64,000 bases of DNA from Asterella californica (taxonomy: Eukaryota > Streptophyta > Marchantiopsida > Marchantiales > Aytoniaceae): NCBI GenBank assembly GCA_036924285.1, contig JAYKYS010000012.1, positions 248,001 through 312,000 of the forward strand, given 5' to 3'. Under the pieces are notes generated by a model that saw nothing but the letters and a program-made list of their open reading frames with translations, was not told where the DNA came from and made no database searches. How positions within the stretch are numbered: position 1 is the stretch's first letter; each line of letters starts with the position of its first letter. The position numbers were made by a program, and so were the translations under genes. Positions 1 to 13,660 of the stretch are shown in pieces.

Positions 1-3000
1 TGATAATTGCAGAACCTGGGAAGACGTATGTCCAAAACTTGCGGATTTTCAATTTAAGTCCTTGGAGCCAGCGAATCAGGTTATACCCTGCCCACCCTCA
101 CGGTTAGATACTCGGTAACCAGGCTCATGGCTCATGGGGACATCTGAATGATACTTTAAACGTCAGAAGCAAGCTAGCGTATCCTTCTCTACTAGCAATC
201 TCTACTACTCACTCGATGTTTAGTTCTATCCAAACAAAGAACAAAGAACTCGTGTTCTTGCTCTGCATGCTGTTACCTCTTTGTAGTTTGATGCCATCAC
301 AAAACCGTGGAGATTCTCATTGCTGGACAAAACCATGAACCCTGACACAATCCTGACACCCGCCAATTGTGAGTGCTTGAATTGCAACCCATCGTTCACC
401 TATTTTAGGGCATGCCTTATTGTTGATTTACGGCTGTATGTTTGTCATTGCATGCAAACGCGTTGAGCCATTGGCTTGAGATCTGGAACTTTGCGTCTTC
501 TGACACACCAAAGTCTTATAGTAGAGTTTCTGAGTTTCCTGTATCTACGTCCTCTGAACTTGAAATTTGTGTATAGCTGATTTACTTCGAAGGTTTTTAT
601 TTCAGGGTAATCAAGCCTGATACTTTGCAGTATTCCATCAGTTCGGACGAAGTACAATTTCAAGGGAAAACATTAGTTTCTGGTGATCACTGCGACTTTA
701 GAGTCCACTTTCAGCCTCCGACGGTATGGTGCTACGAGGATATGGTTATAGTGAAAACAGAGATGGATCGCGTCAAAATCCCTTTGAAAGCAGTAAATCC
801 GTTACCAGTAGTACTTCTACCAACCTTCGTCGATATGGGCCTATGTTTGTGCGGGCATACTGTACCCTACCATTATACCCTAACGAGCAAGGGAGCTGGA
901 GCTGAATTTGTATGGAGGCACGTAGAAAATATTCTGGATCCAGATGATTCAAGTGTTAAACCAGATCCTCGCTACGACGATCTCGAAGATGATTATTACA
1001 ACGAAAACATATTCTCCATTCCTCCGTTCGTCTTCTATCCTCATAGATTTACGACGACGGCTGACTCAAAGCAGGAATTTATAGTTCTCTTCCGACCACC
1101 GCGGGCTGGGATCTATTATACTTATGTTCGACTGATCACAAATACCATGTTGCACTGGGAGATCAAGTTCAAAGCTACGGCAGTGGATCTGAGAATTAAC
1201 TTGCAGCGGTTTGAGGGGTTGGAATTCAGACCAGGCCAACGAGAATTAGGTGTCACGTTTGGTCAGGTCACTGTTTCTCATACAGTGTCCAAAGAAGCTA
1301 CTGTTAAGAGCCATACGCCACTACCTATCAGGTGCCCTTTCTCTCAAAAGCGTAGAAAAAGGTCAAAGTTATTTTGGATATAATAGTAAGGGTTAAAGTG
1401 ACATGCCCTTTTCAGGAGATGTCACTTTAACCCTGGAGTAAAAATAGATACAACCCTCCATTTCTCAAGTTTTTACATCCGAGCACGATCAACCTGTGCT
1501 TATGTGCATGGAAACTATAGCTTGGGTTTTGTGAGAAAATGGATTCGTCCTTGAAGTCTACTTGGACCTCCTCTCTAGATTTGCCGGTAAGGTCAAGGTT
1601 CACAAGGACAGCAGGGAGGTTGCTGGGAAGAGATAAAAGAGTTTGGGATGCAGTATTCTCCAGACCCGCTGAACCGAAGATTGTTGGTTGCAGGTTCTTC
1701 TGGCGTATGCAACAGAAACACTTGAAGGTGAATGAGGAGATGGATCCTGAATGTACCGAGATGGAAAGGGACATACCTATTCCAAATTTGCTGGTGTTTG
1801 TGGCTGACCCTGGATTCGGCGTTTTTCAGGAACAAGCAGAGACATATGTTAGATTCAAATTTACTCCTTCAGACTTGGCAAACTATCACCAAGTTGCAAC
1901 TTTGTACGTTGACACGAGAAGTCCCATGCCCCTTGGGTCGGCCGTATGGAAAGATCTAAGGGAAGGTCTTCGACTGGTAGAATACAAGAAGGCCAACTGG
2001 TATGCCGAGCGTAACTGGGCTTACAGAGTTCTTTGGGGAATTGACAACAGTGCATTTGAGTGCAATGGACAGATACTTGATCAACCTGATCTCGCAACGG
2101 TCTCATCCTGCATTGATAACATCTTCCATGTGTCACAGGTGGAAAATGGAGGCACAATATTTAGGATGATTGAGATAGACTTAGCTGGATCCGGAACACA
2201 TTTCAACGTTCGACTCGCTCCTGCGTTACTTCAGTTTTCGGGTGTCCTTTCGCTTGGCCAGACTCGGATTGAGAAGATTGACATGATCAACGAAAGCCCA
2301 GCTGAAGTTACTTTTGCGTGGGAAGTCCACAAAACTCCGTACGGTGTGGTGAGAAATGCAGCCAACCTTTTCCCACTCAAAGGCAACATTGGTGCCAACA
2401 GTTCGAAGACCATAGAAGTGACAGTGAAGGCCAACAAGGTTGGCAGAATCGAGTTGGTATTCCACTGTCTAGTGGAGAGCCTTTTTCACAAAGGGAAACT
2501 GCCTCTCATTTTTAAAGTAGAAGGGCACGTCAGCGGACCAAATGTTATCATTACCCCATCTGTTCTTCACTTTGGTTTATGTCAGGTAAACATCTGTAGT
2601 TTCGTTTTGTTCTGCTCAAGTGGTGCAAAAATAAGATTTAAGTTCTCAAGCACCCAACAAAGATTTGTTCACTCTCTTTTGAGATTTCCTTACGCATGCT
2701 GCAAATCGTCGAAGGGAGTTGATGAGCTGACGAGGTTGTTGAAGGGTGCATTTATCTCATACTGACACTTCAATGCTGTCTACCTTCGCCAGAGAGACTC
2801 AACGTACACACTGGAGATAGTTATCACAAACAAGAGTAAGGACGCTCCAGCGACATTCAAGATATTCTCAAAACCTGATTCCCAGATTCCACGGTCCGAC
2901 CCTATCGAAGGAGATTCACAAATAAATCCGCGTTCTCCAAATAGCAAGGTTCCCATAGGGTGCACTATCTTCGACCCACCTCCTCCAGAAGCTCCTCCCA

Positions 3001-6000
3001 TATCACTTCCAGACCCCGTTTCTACTCAGGATAATCTGACCACTGCCCAGACAATTTTGCGAGCCCTTCCAATAGCGACAGTTCCTAGTCCACTAACGCC
3101 AACTCCATGGACCTCAACGCAGCCGATTTCACAGACCTCACCATCACCCGCTGAATCACAGCCCTGTTCTCCAAGTAGTACTGCAACTTGTCCTTCCGGA
3201 AAGATGATGGAGAACCCCATAGTTATCAGACCCCTAGACAGAGATGTCTCAGAAGAATTCCTTACAAAGCCTCAGGAAAGGGCTTGGATCTCCTCAGCAT
3301 TCGGTGAGTGCTTACAAGTATTTAACGATGGGATCACTGATCCAAAACTACCTCCTACGACGTTGCTAAACCAGAGAGACATAATCGAGCCTAAGACTAC
3401 TTTACCTCCACTGAAGACCGGGCCCTTGCCTCCAGGTGTTCTTTCATCGGGCTTAATGAAAGGAATCAAAGCTCTCGCAGACAAGAAGCTCATTCCTGCA
3501 CGGGAAATCCCCGGCCAAGGAGAAACGAATGTTCCAACTTTGTTGCCCACTGACGAGCAAGGTTTACCCAAACCTCCACCGTTGACAGTTTCTTCAACTT
3601 CGGAACCTGTTGTTGCTGAAGCTCCATCCATGGCTCCGGCTTCCGCGATTCCAACCTTCACACTCGCTAATGCGCAAACTCCATCTCCAGCTTCAGTGAT
3701 GTCAACTTCTACCGGAGTTGAAAACTTAACTACTGAGGAACAGAGGTATACTGATCGGCCGCTGACGCCCACAATCCTTGGTGGACGTCCGATCTTGGTA
3801 AAAGTTAACCAGAATTTGGATCCGGTACCTGCTAAAAAGCCATTCTTGGAGCAGATGAAAGACCTCGGGGCCGTTGCTAAAGTCTTTGGACCCGAAGGAC
3901 CTCCAATTTACAGAACGGGAAAAGATTATGCATCATATGAAGAAGATCTTCTCCAAACTCTCGTCTTCGAGCCATCCGAGGGGCTTATTCCCAAAGGTGG
4001 TAACAATTCTGTGACAGTGAAAGTTACTTTGGTTGGCACATATGTTGGGTTCATGCGCTTGGCAATCGTGTGTGAGATATCTGGTGGCTTGTCACCTACC
4101 CAGTACGCAATTGCTCGTGCCCACATTGACGCTCCTGAAGCTTGTCTGATCCCTTGTTTTGTGGACTTGCGGACGAAGTTCATAAACATTCCCATTGATC
4201 TCAGCATTGTTATTCGAAATATGAAGGCCTTGCCTGCCTGCTATAACTGGCCCCCTAGAGATAGAGTAGGATGTGCAGTGGAAGATTTAGATGTGGATGT
4301 ACAACCTCAAAGGGGTGAGATTCCGCCCAGGTTGGAATGGCAACTGAAACTAAATCTCATACCCAGGAAGCTTGGACCTCTAGATGTCGTCCTCGTCTGT
4401 AATGTTCACAAAATGATATGCCCACTGGGACTGCAGCTCAAGGCGATTATCGTTGATGTTCGTATAAGTTACCATGTCTTTTGGCCAGAAAAAGAAGATG
4501 GTCATCAGAAACGGGGCAGGACCGTTGCTCATCAGAGAATTCGCCAGAAGCGCCAGCGGGATGCTCTGCCGAACCCAGTTGAGGAGGAAGACCCTGACAA
4601 CTGGGTGGACCCACCAGTTCCATGTCTAGATTTCGGTCGAAGGCGGGAGCTAGGGAGAGCTCATTGTCTGAAGCTGGTAGTTAGAAACCATTCCCCGATT
4701 GAAACTACAATTAAGCTGACGGTAGGGCACTATCATTCGGAACCTCTCGCTTCACTCGTGAGAGATGAGACATGGGTCATATCATCCTTAACAGAGAGAC
4801 TATCATATTTGATACCAAACAGGAGAGACCCATTTCAATCTGCCATGAAACACAAGGCAAGGCAATATCCTCCGCTGACGGATCTCTCTGATACCCATCT
4901 GAAATACTTCAGTAAATCTGGCAAACAGATGATATGGCGACGAGCCGAAGGTGCAATGCATGAGGCTCTTATTAAAGAAGGCCACACGACAGCATTTCTG
5001 TGTTATCCTGCATATTCGGGCATTCTGAAACCTTGGGGTGACTGGTCCTGTGAGGTTGTATGTTTCAGCAACCTGCCGGGTGACTACATCGACATTCTTA
5101 CTTCTAAGGTCAATAGCCTTACAGCCGGTCTCTATTATTCAGCCAAGCTCAGAGTCTGATTATCTTGCTAACTCTTCCCTTACAACTTTATAATGAACTG
5201 GTCTGTATTTCTCGTTTTCAACTGCGTGTCCTATGTTATGCGATTAATGAGCAAAGACCTGAGAGCAAGCATAACCAGTACCTACAGAGACAAGATTTCG
5301 TTGCAACAACATAAATGCATTTGGGTTTATTCCGTCTAAAGGTCTGCCACTTCATGCACTGTTTACAGGTGGGTAGACTGGACCCAGTTGATCTCCCGCT
5401 GGAGATACAAATTGTAGGCACACCTCTTGTAGCGAGAAGAAACTGGCTGGAACCTACAGGTCTACAGCAGCCGGAAAATGAAGGAGAAATCGTAGTTGCA
5501 TGGCAACCTACAGCGGCTGGATGTCCTACGCAGGACAAGCAGTTCTGGGTCCATAACCAATGTCCTTTCCACATGGAAGTACAATGGGTGTTGAAGAAAC
5601 AGAGAAGCATTGACGACGGCAAGTTTGTGACCATGCAGTTTATAATTGAAGAGGACTTCCTCACACATGCAGTTCTGACAGAACGACAACTTTTGGATGA
5701 AGAGGATCCCACGGTACATGTAACCACAAAGGAACACATCGGAATCGTGTATGATCAGCATGTCCACGTGGTTTTCAGAGATTACGTGCAAAAACTTGAC
5801 GAGAATGATGACAAACGATTCACCATGATGATATCTCCCGAGACGCAGGTGCTGTATAATTTCTGACCTTCCCATCACTCCGGTGCCCCATGTAATTTCT
5901 GGACTGCATTGGTTTCACTTCTCTGCGTTGAAACGCATGCCCAGTCGAAGACACTGAAGAACTTCGTCTTTTCAACCTCCTTACTTGCGCATGAGCCTGT

Positions 6001-9000
6001 GTTTAACAGGATGATAGTGGCTAATTCCCTCCAACCTCAGATACCTCTCTCCATCCAAAACATCCATGAAGAATGAAGCTGCACTCTTTGAAGCCCACTT
6101 AGGGCATAGCACATCCATGAGTGCACTTAGTTCAGACAAACTGATACATGAGCTTTCTTTGTACCAGAACATGATACCTTTGGAAACATCTCTTGCTGCA
6201 TTATTTCCTAGATTCATAACCCTGCTCTTTGCCTGAGCCTTTTACCGCCCATTCGGAAATGTTTCTGACAGTCTCTGATCTTATGAGTGAGGTGTCTGAA
6301 CTTCTACGGATCCGGAGTGGGATATTTTCTCTTGCATCTACTGCACGGCACTTGGAGCTTGAACTCCTGCCTTCAGCATAATCTCACTGTAACTAATTGT
6401 TCCTCGGCATGCAGGTGATTCTCGGGCACAGTAGTTACCCTTTTCAGCTCAGCTTTTACGGAGTGGAAGCAGGCTTATATTCCTACATATACACCGGTTA
6501 CTGCAGAGTATACGATGGGAAAAACTGTGAACGCAGGCGGTCTACCCAGTTTGTGTTTGATAAGATTTCTGATCGACCGGATGAGCAGTACACATTTCGA
6601 AGGCCAGAGAAGAAACATGTTTGTGAGCACGTCTTGACCTTCCACTCAAAGAAAGAGGATAAGTTTCTCCATACTCTGACTCACAAAACAAGCATTGTGG
6701 ATCCAGCTGATCCCGAAGTGCTTGCTCTGAACTTCAACAAAGACGGAACGAAACCAAAAAGACTGTCAAGATACCACTGTTCTGAGGCTTCTAACTCTGG
6801 ATCAGAAGACGATGACGTCAACGGACAAAAACAGCCTTTATCCAGAAAGGCGAGCAGAGAATTATCCGACGCAGAAGTCAGGGCCAGAATCAATGCGTTA
6901 CTATATAATGCGGATGATGCATCCTCTGATCTTTCAGCTGGGGAACCTTCAGGAGCAGCTGACTTGGAAGACATCGGAGGCAAGTTCTGTCAGCTCTCTC
7001 ATCATAGCCAGGACAAACCTTAATAATAGCGAACATGGCAGTTACCGTGCAGTTAGACATGAGTGATACTAAGCCAGAAGCTTCCCTATACAGAAAATAG
7101 TGACAAAAGTTATTGCTTTGAAAGGGAATCACGACCTTACTTTGCCTTCACTTTGCCTTCGACTGTACCTGAAGAGCAGACGCATAAGTCTTCTCCGGGT
7201 GGCTGTGATTTTCTTACTTCTTTAATAATTCACAGGAGAACATGCTGGGGCAGAAAGGGCGTACTCCAAAGTGCATGAAATAGCGTACGAATCAGAAGAA
7301 GAGGGCGAGGAGCCTAAGTACCAGTTCGATATCAGAAGGAGGTCCACAAGACAGCGAAGAGTTTCAAGCGGAAGGTCTGTGCATTTTGACACGACTGAGT
7401 TTGAGTCACAGGACGAAAATGACGAGATCTATTATCGTGCAAATGGCCCGCAGAGAAACTGTGACGTCCTTTTGGACGAGGTTATGGGCACTAGGCATGC
7501 CAAAAAGTTCTTCAACTTTGAAGCCATAAGGCCCTTGAGAGTTTCCTTGGAAGCAATCGTTTTAAAACCAAGGTGCGTTTGATCAACAGATAAGTACAAA
7601 TTTGACAGTTGTCTTGTTTAAGTGCCGTATTAAGGAGTGTCAATTCTCAAGTGCCATAAAAGGTACTGATGTTTCCGTATACTTCCCCATAAAACCTTAG
7701 GGGGTACCCTGTACCGTACTAGTTGTCCTACTACTGCTAAATTTACTAGGAGTTGAAAGAAAATGTCTAGAGTCTAGAGTCATGTCTAGAGTATGTGAGC
7801 CTGTGACAAACCTCTCGCGTTGTAATAACATCCACGACTAGGGGATTGACAACCGCTAGTATCTTCCATCTACCTTGATACTGGAGTGGCACTTGCGAAG
7901 TGTACAGCCGTGACTCACACTATACAGTTGAACTCAGTGCACTACAACGAATTTGATCAACCTAGTTTGTACATGACGTATTGCGCTAGCTAAGCTTGTA
8001 ATGACCTATCCGTACAAGTTCGAATTGGTTCAATCAGATCTTGTACCGCAGGAAAAAAGAACTCTTTTACGTAAATCACTTTTTTTTGAAAGCATTGGGT
8101 TTTTGCCCTTTTTTGTCTGACAGGGCCCCCAGGGGGACTATTGCAGACAATTAACACAGTTCCTACCGTAGTGATATGATACGTCTGGGCATGTGGCACT
8201 TCCGTCTTGTGCAGACTGAAACTTAATATTGATGACATGCTACCCTCGAGATTGTCATTTCGCGTCTATGGAAATGATCCTCCTGAGCTAAGATCTGACA
8301 CTCAAGCTCTCTATGTCACTAATGAGTATCCTCATCCAATCACATTCAGCGTGTTGAGGATTCCAGAACCGTGGGAAGTTTTGAACGTTCGGAAAGGTGT
8401 GGCTAAGCCAGCTGAAAGTGGGAAGCTAGTACAGCGAATGTCTATATTCGGAGATGCACTTGGCGACTTTTGTGAACTTGAACCCGGGAAGACCCTGCAG
8501 TTCAACCTCACGTTCAAGCCGAAGATCGACGAGTGCCAAATAAACCCCAGTGATGTAATTTTCGACTCCCAGATCGAAATCAGTTTCACTCATGACTACA
8601 ATCAGGTAGGGGAAACAACAGACCTCCAGTGCTGAATACTGTGGCCACCGCACCTGACCTCCTGTCGTCATTTCTCTTCGATAATTTCACTGTGATAAAC
8701 ATACAAGTCATAAACCGCAGTGAACTCCGCTAGAAGAGACTACAGACTAGCTATATGCTAACCTTTCGCTTAACATATAGAGGAAGTGAGTTCTTACTGA
8801 ATCATAATCTCTGCAGAAGTCCTTGTGGCTGTGCTCGAGACTATGTTTCTGAGGGTTTAGAACGCCCGTAAAAATCTACACATGTCAAAGAGATGCGAAG
8901 TGTATCAAAGTTCATACAGAAGGATTATACCAGGGAAAAATATGTAGCCAGAAAAACAAATTACATAAAACTTTCGTTCTGTGACACCGATCGGATTGCC

Positions 9001-9923
9001 TCAAATGAACAGTTCATTCCACTTTACGGTGAACTCCTCTTCCCGGAGTTGAGAATGATGACGGACAAAGTTTGTCTTGGAGATGTGGTGACTGCCACTG
9101 GTTCGCAAGTCATGGACTTCGGCTTGGCAAATCCGTGCCTCCCAGACGCAGACTGGCGTATTGTAACCGAGAAGAATCATCTGGAAACGGTGGCTTCTGC
9201 TGCTAGGGGTGTGCCACCTGATTGGGTAAGTGCTTGGCCTTTTCCTTCAGCATGCTCCTTGCATGTCCCGCGACAGAGTTTTAACTGAGCGTAGCGCTTG
9301 TTAAACTTCCTAACCTTAGATTTCACGAGGACCAAACCACGATGTAAGAATGTCAGCACTAAGCTCTTTTTATATACCGGACAGATGGCAATCGACAGAT
9401 ATCCTACCACGCCTGATGCAGATGTTTCAAACTATTCAATGTTCTGGGAGTCGTAGGTATACAAAATGCAACCATCCTGAGTATCCTTCCACCACACACC
9501 TCCTCATGGAATTAACCCGTCAAACCTGGCATTCGATGATTACAGGAAGATGCACGCGGCCTGGACAAGGTTTGGCCCACAGTATGGTTTGCTAATCCGG
9601 AGCGAGGAACAGTGCGAGGTCGAAGGGATATGGAACTGTCAGAAAGTTTGGCAGAACAGTATCACTGGAACAGAAGCACTGTAACGGTATCATTCGCTCC
9701 TTTCGACATTAGGCCCTATAGTCAAGTCGCCTACATAGAAGTCCGTCTCGGTAGAGGGATTCAACTGACGCTGGAAGGCACTGGTGTGGATGAGTACCCC
9801 CAAACTCCACCTACCCCACCACCACTACCACCAGCTGCTGCTGAAGATCCGAATGGCAAGAAGAAAAAGGGTGAGAAAGACGCCAAAAAACCCGGTAAGA
9901 CGATAAAAAAGGGGAAGAAGTAA
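1..9923 (+). CDS. ASH/Ig-like ciliary (axonemal) protein, HYDIN/CFAP type, 5'-partial, multi-exon
   Basis: Likely an axonemal central-apparatus-type protein made of repeated ASH/MSP-like (Ig-fold) domains. Proposed exons, joined because reading frames and splice phases agree: <3-79, 606-1331, 1416-1530, about 1716-2585, 2793-5108, 5369-5848, 6415-6979, 7236-7572, 8215-8605, 8920-9225, 9385-about 9453, 9546-9923. The product shows recurring beta-strand motifs typical of ASH domains, such as FRVHFQPPTVW, FIVLFRPPRAG, VRFKFTPSD, LNLTFKP-like and VTVSFAPFDIRPYSQ. It has a Pro/Ser-rich insert near 3000-3760, an acidic Ser-rich stretch near 6790-6970, and a Pro-rich then Lys-rich C-terminus ending at 9923. 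The start lies left of the window. The start of the fourth exon and the junction after 9453 are uncertain, the latter because an in-frame TAG sits there. One intron uses a GC donor. The ciliary ASH class is well supported; which member (CFAP74, CFAP65, CFAP47 or DLEC1 type) is not, so no symbol is given. Confidence 0.8.
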
Positions 9924-12600
9924 ATAAACGACGGGAGTTGGATCTCTCTTTCTGCTGCAGGTGCTGGAATTCGTGAGACTATATAGCGAACTGGGTGAGA
10001 CTGGACCGTCGTTGACAAAGACGCAACAAGAAAGGAAACAAATGGCTGAATAAGAACTAATCTGGTAATCAGGATTCAGTTCGAATCTATCTTCAATCCT
10101 GGATTAACAAACCAAGCAAGGAAAGAAGATATGGGCAGATTCAGCAACAGGAAAGATGACCATACTGCGCAGAAGCTGCTGTCTGGACATCAACACTTAT
10201 CATCTTCCAACAATACGTATACTGTGACCTCCTGAAGGAGAGACGGGCATCTTACCTACGCGTCGAAGGGAAGAGGTTCTATAGATCTGCTGAAGCAAGC
10301 CGCCATGGCCCACAAAAGGTAGGAAGGTCTTACACTGTGCTTCCGGGCAGCAAAATGAGACAGTATCGTGATCATTCCGACAAGATTTCCCGGGGCATGA
10401 ACACTCAGAAGAGGATAACTGACGTGTTATGATCATTAAGTGGTGTTTACCATAGAAGACTTCTACAGCCGGAACAACTAAAACTTAAAAATACTCAGAT
10501 AGAAGAACTTTGCAGATTTCCGACGTTTCCCCTTTGGGGAGTTAACCTGACACCTTTTGAATGACTCACATCCCGAGGGCTTAAACTCCTCTGAGATGTT
10601 TAAGAATAAAGTACAAAGATGTATCTTCAACAACTTGGCAGAAGATTTATAGAACTCTACTTGAAGGTGCTCTGCACACATATGTATCGGATATACCCCG
10701 TGAATAATCCTCAAGACAGAATCACCGGTGCACGATGGGGCCGAAGATTTAATGCTTCTAAACTGGCATCCATCCAAAATTTGAATTCTTTTTCTCTGCT
10801 TTCGGAGCAGATCAGAAAGGACGTTTACCACCCTTTTCGGCTGAATACAGCTACAAGCCTGCCCAAGGTTTGGTCCACTCCCATATTCCAGGCATGTATC
10901 AATTGATCTTTGGTCTCACGTCCAAAAATGGGCTTAGGTACCTGCGCACATGACAAGCTAGCAAGCTAAGCATATCTGTACATTAGCTAGACGCATGAAA
11001 CCCATTGTCAGTACAAGCATAGTCACCTAAAGGGATGATGCACTCAAGAACTGACTCTCCTAAGAATTTTTCGAACTTGGATCCTCTCAACAAAATACAA
11101 GGCCTGGTAAGCTTAAGATGGTCAGAGAACTCTTTATAGCAGTACGCAACTCAGATCATCGAGACTTCAATACACGCAGTAAACGGTTCAACCCTCTACC
11201 TTAAGCCTGCTGCGGGACATAATTCAGAAACTCAAGGCTTGAGCAACCTTCATACTATTGAAAGAGAAAAGAAACTCTGAATGTGCATTTAATAACTCTG
11301 GACGCAAATACTGTAGATACCAAGTGATTGCAAATTCCACAGCACTACTTAAATGATTTTGACAGCTAATTTACTCGAGTAGGAACATGAATCAGGAACG
11401 TAATGACGTACTAGAACGTTCATCCAACCACACCCTGACTACCCCTCGTCACCATGTCACCTAGCAAATCCAGCTGACATAATGGTCACATTCTGGAGTC
11501 ACAAGTTGTGAATCTTACATATAAAGTTGGAGGGGGCAATCTTCCTCCTGAATACACATTTCCTAGCTCTCTGGTTGATTGCAAGAACTTCTTTTGTTCA
11601 TACACGTACGCACCAAGTCCAAAAGCAGTTCCCAGAGTGAATCCTAAGACTCTCTCCTGCCAATTTTCCACACGATACACGATTCATGATATGAGAAACG
11701 CACAAGTTATACCCAGAAAGAGGGGAAAATTACGATCGGACATGAAAAACTTTCAGTAACCCTCTAATTCTTGTGGATCACGATAATCACGGTCCAAACT
11801 GAGACGTATAGATCTGCATCCGGCTGTCGGTCTGTATCTGCGGGCCACAAGTATACACTCGGCCACTTGAAAAGAGTTCAACTACAACCATGAAGCCCCT
11901 AGTTCGACAATGCACTGCCCTAATGGATATCCCCACGCAATTTCCCAAACCAATTCGTGCATCTGTTCCCGCATCCGTCGCTCTGTCGGCAAGCATAAAA
12001 GTCAATGATCACCAATTTACTAGCAATTAACCCTCAACTGTCCATGAACCTGCATAAACCACGAATACTCGTCCACAATGCAATCGCACAACTCTGGCTC
12101 ACGACAAAGAGAAGCTAACTGACCTGGAACAAAATGCTGGCCATCGCTGCGTCGCTTCAAAGACTTATGCTATGAGGCACGCAGCTTCTCCTCTTAAGGC
12201 CACTCCGCCTGCAAAACCACTGTAACGTAGTGAATGGAAACACGGCTCTGAATCGTCTGTGGATCGACCCCGGCGTTTGTCTGCGTATCTGCACGCATTC
12301 ACACGCGAGCTCATCAAAGTGTCGAATTGCTCTAAAGCCTCCCCTCCCCTTCTGCCTTGCCTTCCCTTCCCTTCCCTTCCCTTGGTCTGTCGTTCCTGTT
12401 TCGCCCGATTTCTTCGACGGACTCTGTACGACTACTCGAGTTCCCAACCCTGGAGTCTCCAGCGACGCTTGGCAACTGGCATGCTATGGCTCTTCGAAAT
12501 TGTTACCTTGAATACTCAATCAACCCATGCGAAGCTAGAGTGAATAATTGCGAAAGAAACAATGTTCAATCTTCGTTGCCATCGGGTCTAATTAAATAAT
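9924..12600. other. Intergenic stretch with no supported gene
   Basis: This follows the Lys-rich end of the ciliary gene and should hold its 3' UTR. Open frames on both strands are short, overlapping and without recognisable domains. The only one with some protein character is a minus-strand frame at 11486-11680 encoding a hydrophobic segment (LGFTLGTAFGLGAYVY) followed by basic residues. It could be an exon of a small single-pass organelle or membrane protein, but it has an in-frame stop just upstream and no confirmed start. Confidence 0.5.
12362..12384. repeat. (CCCTT)n microsatellite, G-quadruplex-capable on the minus strand
   Basis: Four CCC tracts (12364-12366, 12369-12371, 12374-12376, 12379-12381) are separated by TT, so the minus strand reads as four GGG tracts with two-base loops. 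This is the classical pattern for an intramolecular G-quadruplex, with an i-motif on the plus strand. Confidence 0.75.
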
Positions 12601-13035
12601 ATGATATGCATCCCAAACTACCTAGCCAAGGATAGCGCGGTACGAGGGAGAAAATAGAGAATAGATTGTTTCTGGATGGACTCAGTGAATTCCATATCCT
12701 TTAATTTCTCTTTTCAACGATAGTAGGAAAAAGGATATGAGAGAGAAAATAGAGATAATAGATGGGTTCAGGAGGGTAAGATGGACTCAGTGAATTTCAT
12801 ATTCTTTTAAATTTTCTTTTCACTTTTTGTAGTGATATTTTTATTTAAGTTATAGGAAAACATTTATAGATTAAATATTTTAGAGTAAAATATTATTATT
12901 ATTATTTTATAAATATTATTATTATTATAATCACAAACTGCAATAAGACTAGAGAGTACCCCTAAGTACAGAACATTAGCACGCATTGCCCAAATCATAA
13001 GACCCCAACCTGATCTTAAATAATCATTAAATTAT
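12601..13035. other. AT-rich DNA with a short direct duplication
   Basis: The phrase GATGGACTCAGTGAATT occurs near 12675 and again near 12780, each time close to GAGAAAATAGAGA, so a unit of about 105 bp is duplicated. It is followed by long (TTA)n and ATT runs around 12890-12935. No coding potential is seen. Confidence 0.6.
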
Positions 13036-13125
13036 GGGTTGATTTAATTTATTACCTAACTTTTCACATCGAAAAGATAATAAATTAATCCTGCCACCTT
13101 CTCCATGCATGCTGATTATTATGCA
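13036..13125 (+). repeat. Two-hairpin repeat, degenerate copy
   Basis: Hairpin 1 spans about 13040-13090. The left arm GATTTAATTTATTACCTAAC and the right-arm terminus AATAAATTAATC are largely complementary. The central CTAACC is retained on the left arm but its partner is eroded. The second hairpin is not recognisable. This copy is identified by comparison with the better copies at 14.2, 25.1 and 25.9 kb. Confidence 0.55.
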
Positions 13126-13339
13126 TGCTTGCCTACAACAGTCAAGTAACTACGGTACTTCAGTAAGCGAAGAAGATATACGATACTGTATCTTGCAAAT
13201 ACCGAAAGAGTAGTAAGCTATGGAAGGAAATATATATATATATATAAATGATACTGTATGCTAACTAGCGAAAGAGTATAAATAACAGATCCAAGAGGGA
13301 TTGGATTGCTTAGGTATACTCACCTCTTTTAGGTACATT

Positions 13340-13660
13340 ATTCACCTTCTCTGTCTTTCGATAGAGGAGGCAAATATACAGTCGTTTAATTTAACACCTA
13401 ACCCTTCCGGCAAGAAAGGTTAGGTATTATATTAAACTAGATGTATTTCGTAGTATTAATGAGTATACATTTCCGGTCTTGTATCTTTCGGAGCGCGATA
13501 GTCCAGCCAAGGTTTATGGTTTATTTCCTGCTCTCTCCGTGTTTTCAGACATGGTCAATAAATAAATTTTATAAAATAAATAAATTTTTTATATTTATTT
13601 AATCTATATATTTTATTTAATAATATAGATTTCTGATAACAATAAGAGAACAGAAGTTTA
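13340..13660 (-). repeat. Two-hairpin repeat, inverted copy
   Basis: Read on the minus strand this has the family's full order: an AT-rich leader (13660-13550), a conserved core (13546-13475) containing ACCATAAACC and GATACAAGACCGG, hairpin 1 (13437-13384) with CTAACC/GGTTAG arms, and hairpin 2 (13370-13345) of type CCTCCTCTATC/GACAGAGAAGG. The opposite orientation to the next copy shows a dispersed element rather than a tandem array. Confidence 0.75.

Noticed and set aside
5981..6217. Minus-strand frame inside an intron of the ciliary gene
   Set aside because: 78 codons with no recognised domain or promoter. Most likely chance or an old insertion.
10478..10906. Overlapping frames of 95 and 117 codons on opposite strands
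   Set aside because: No domain, no splice support, and mutual overlap in both orientations.
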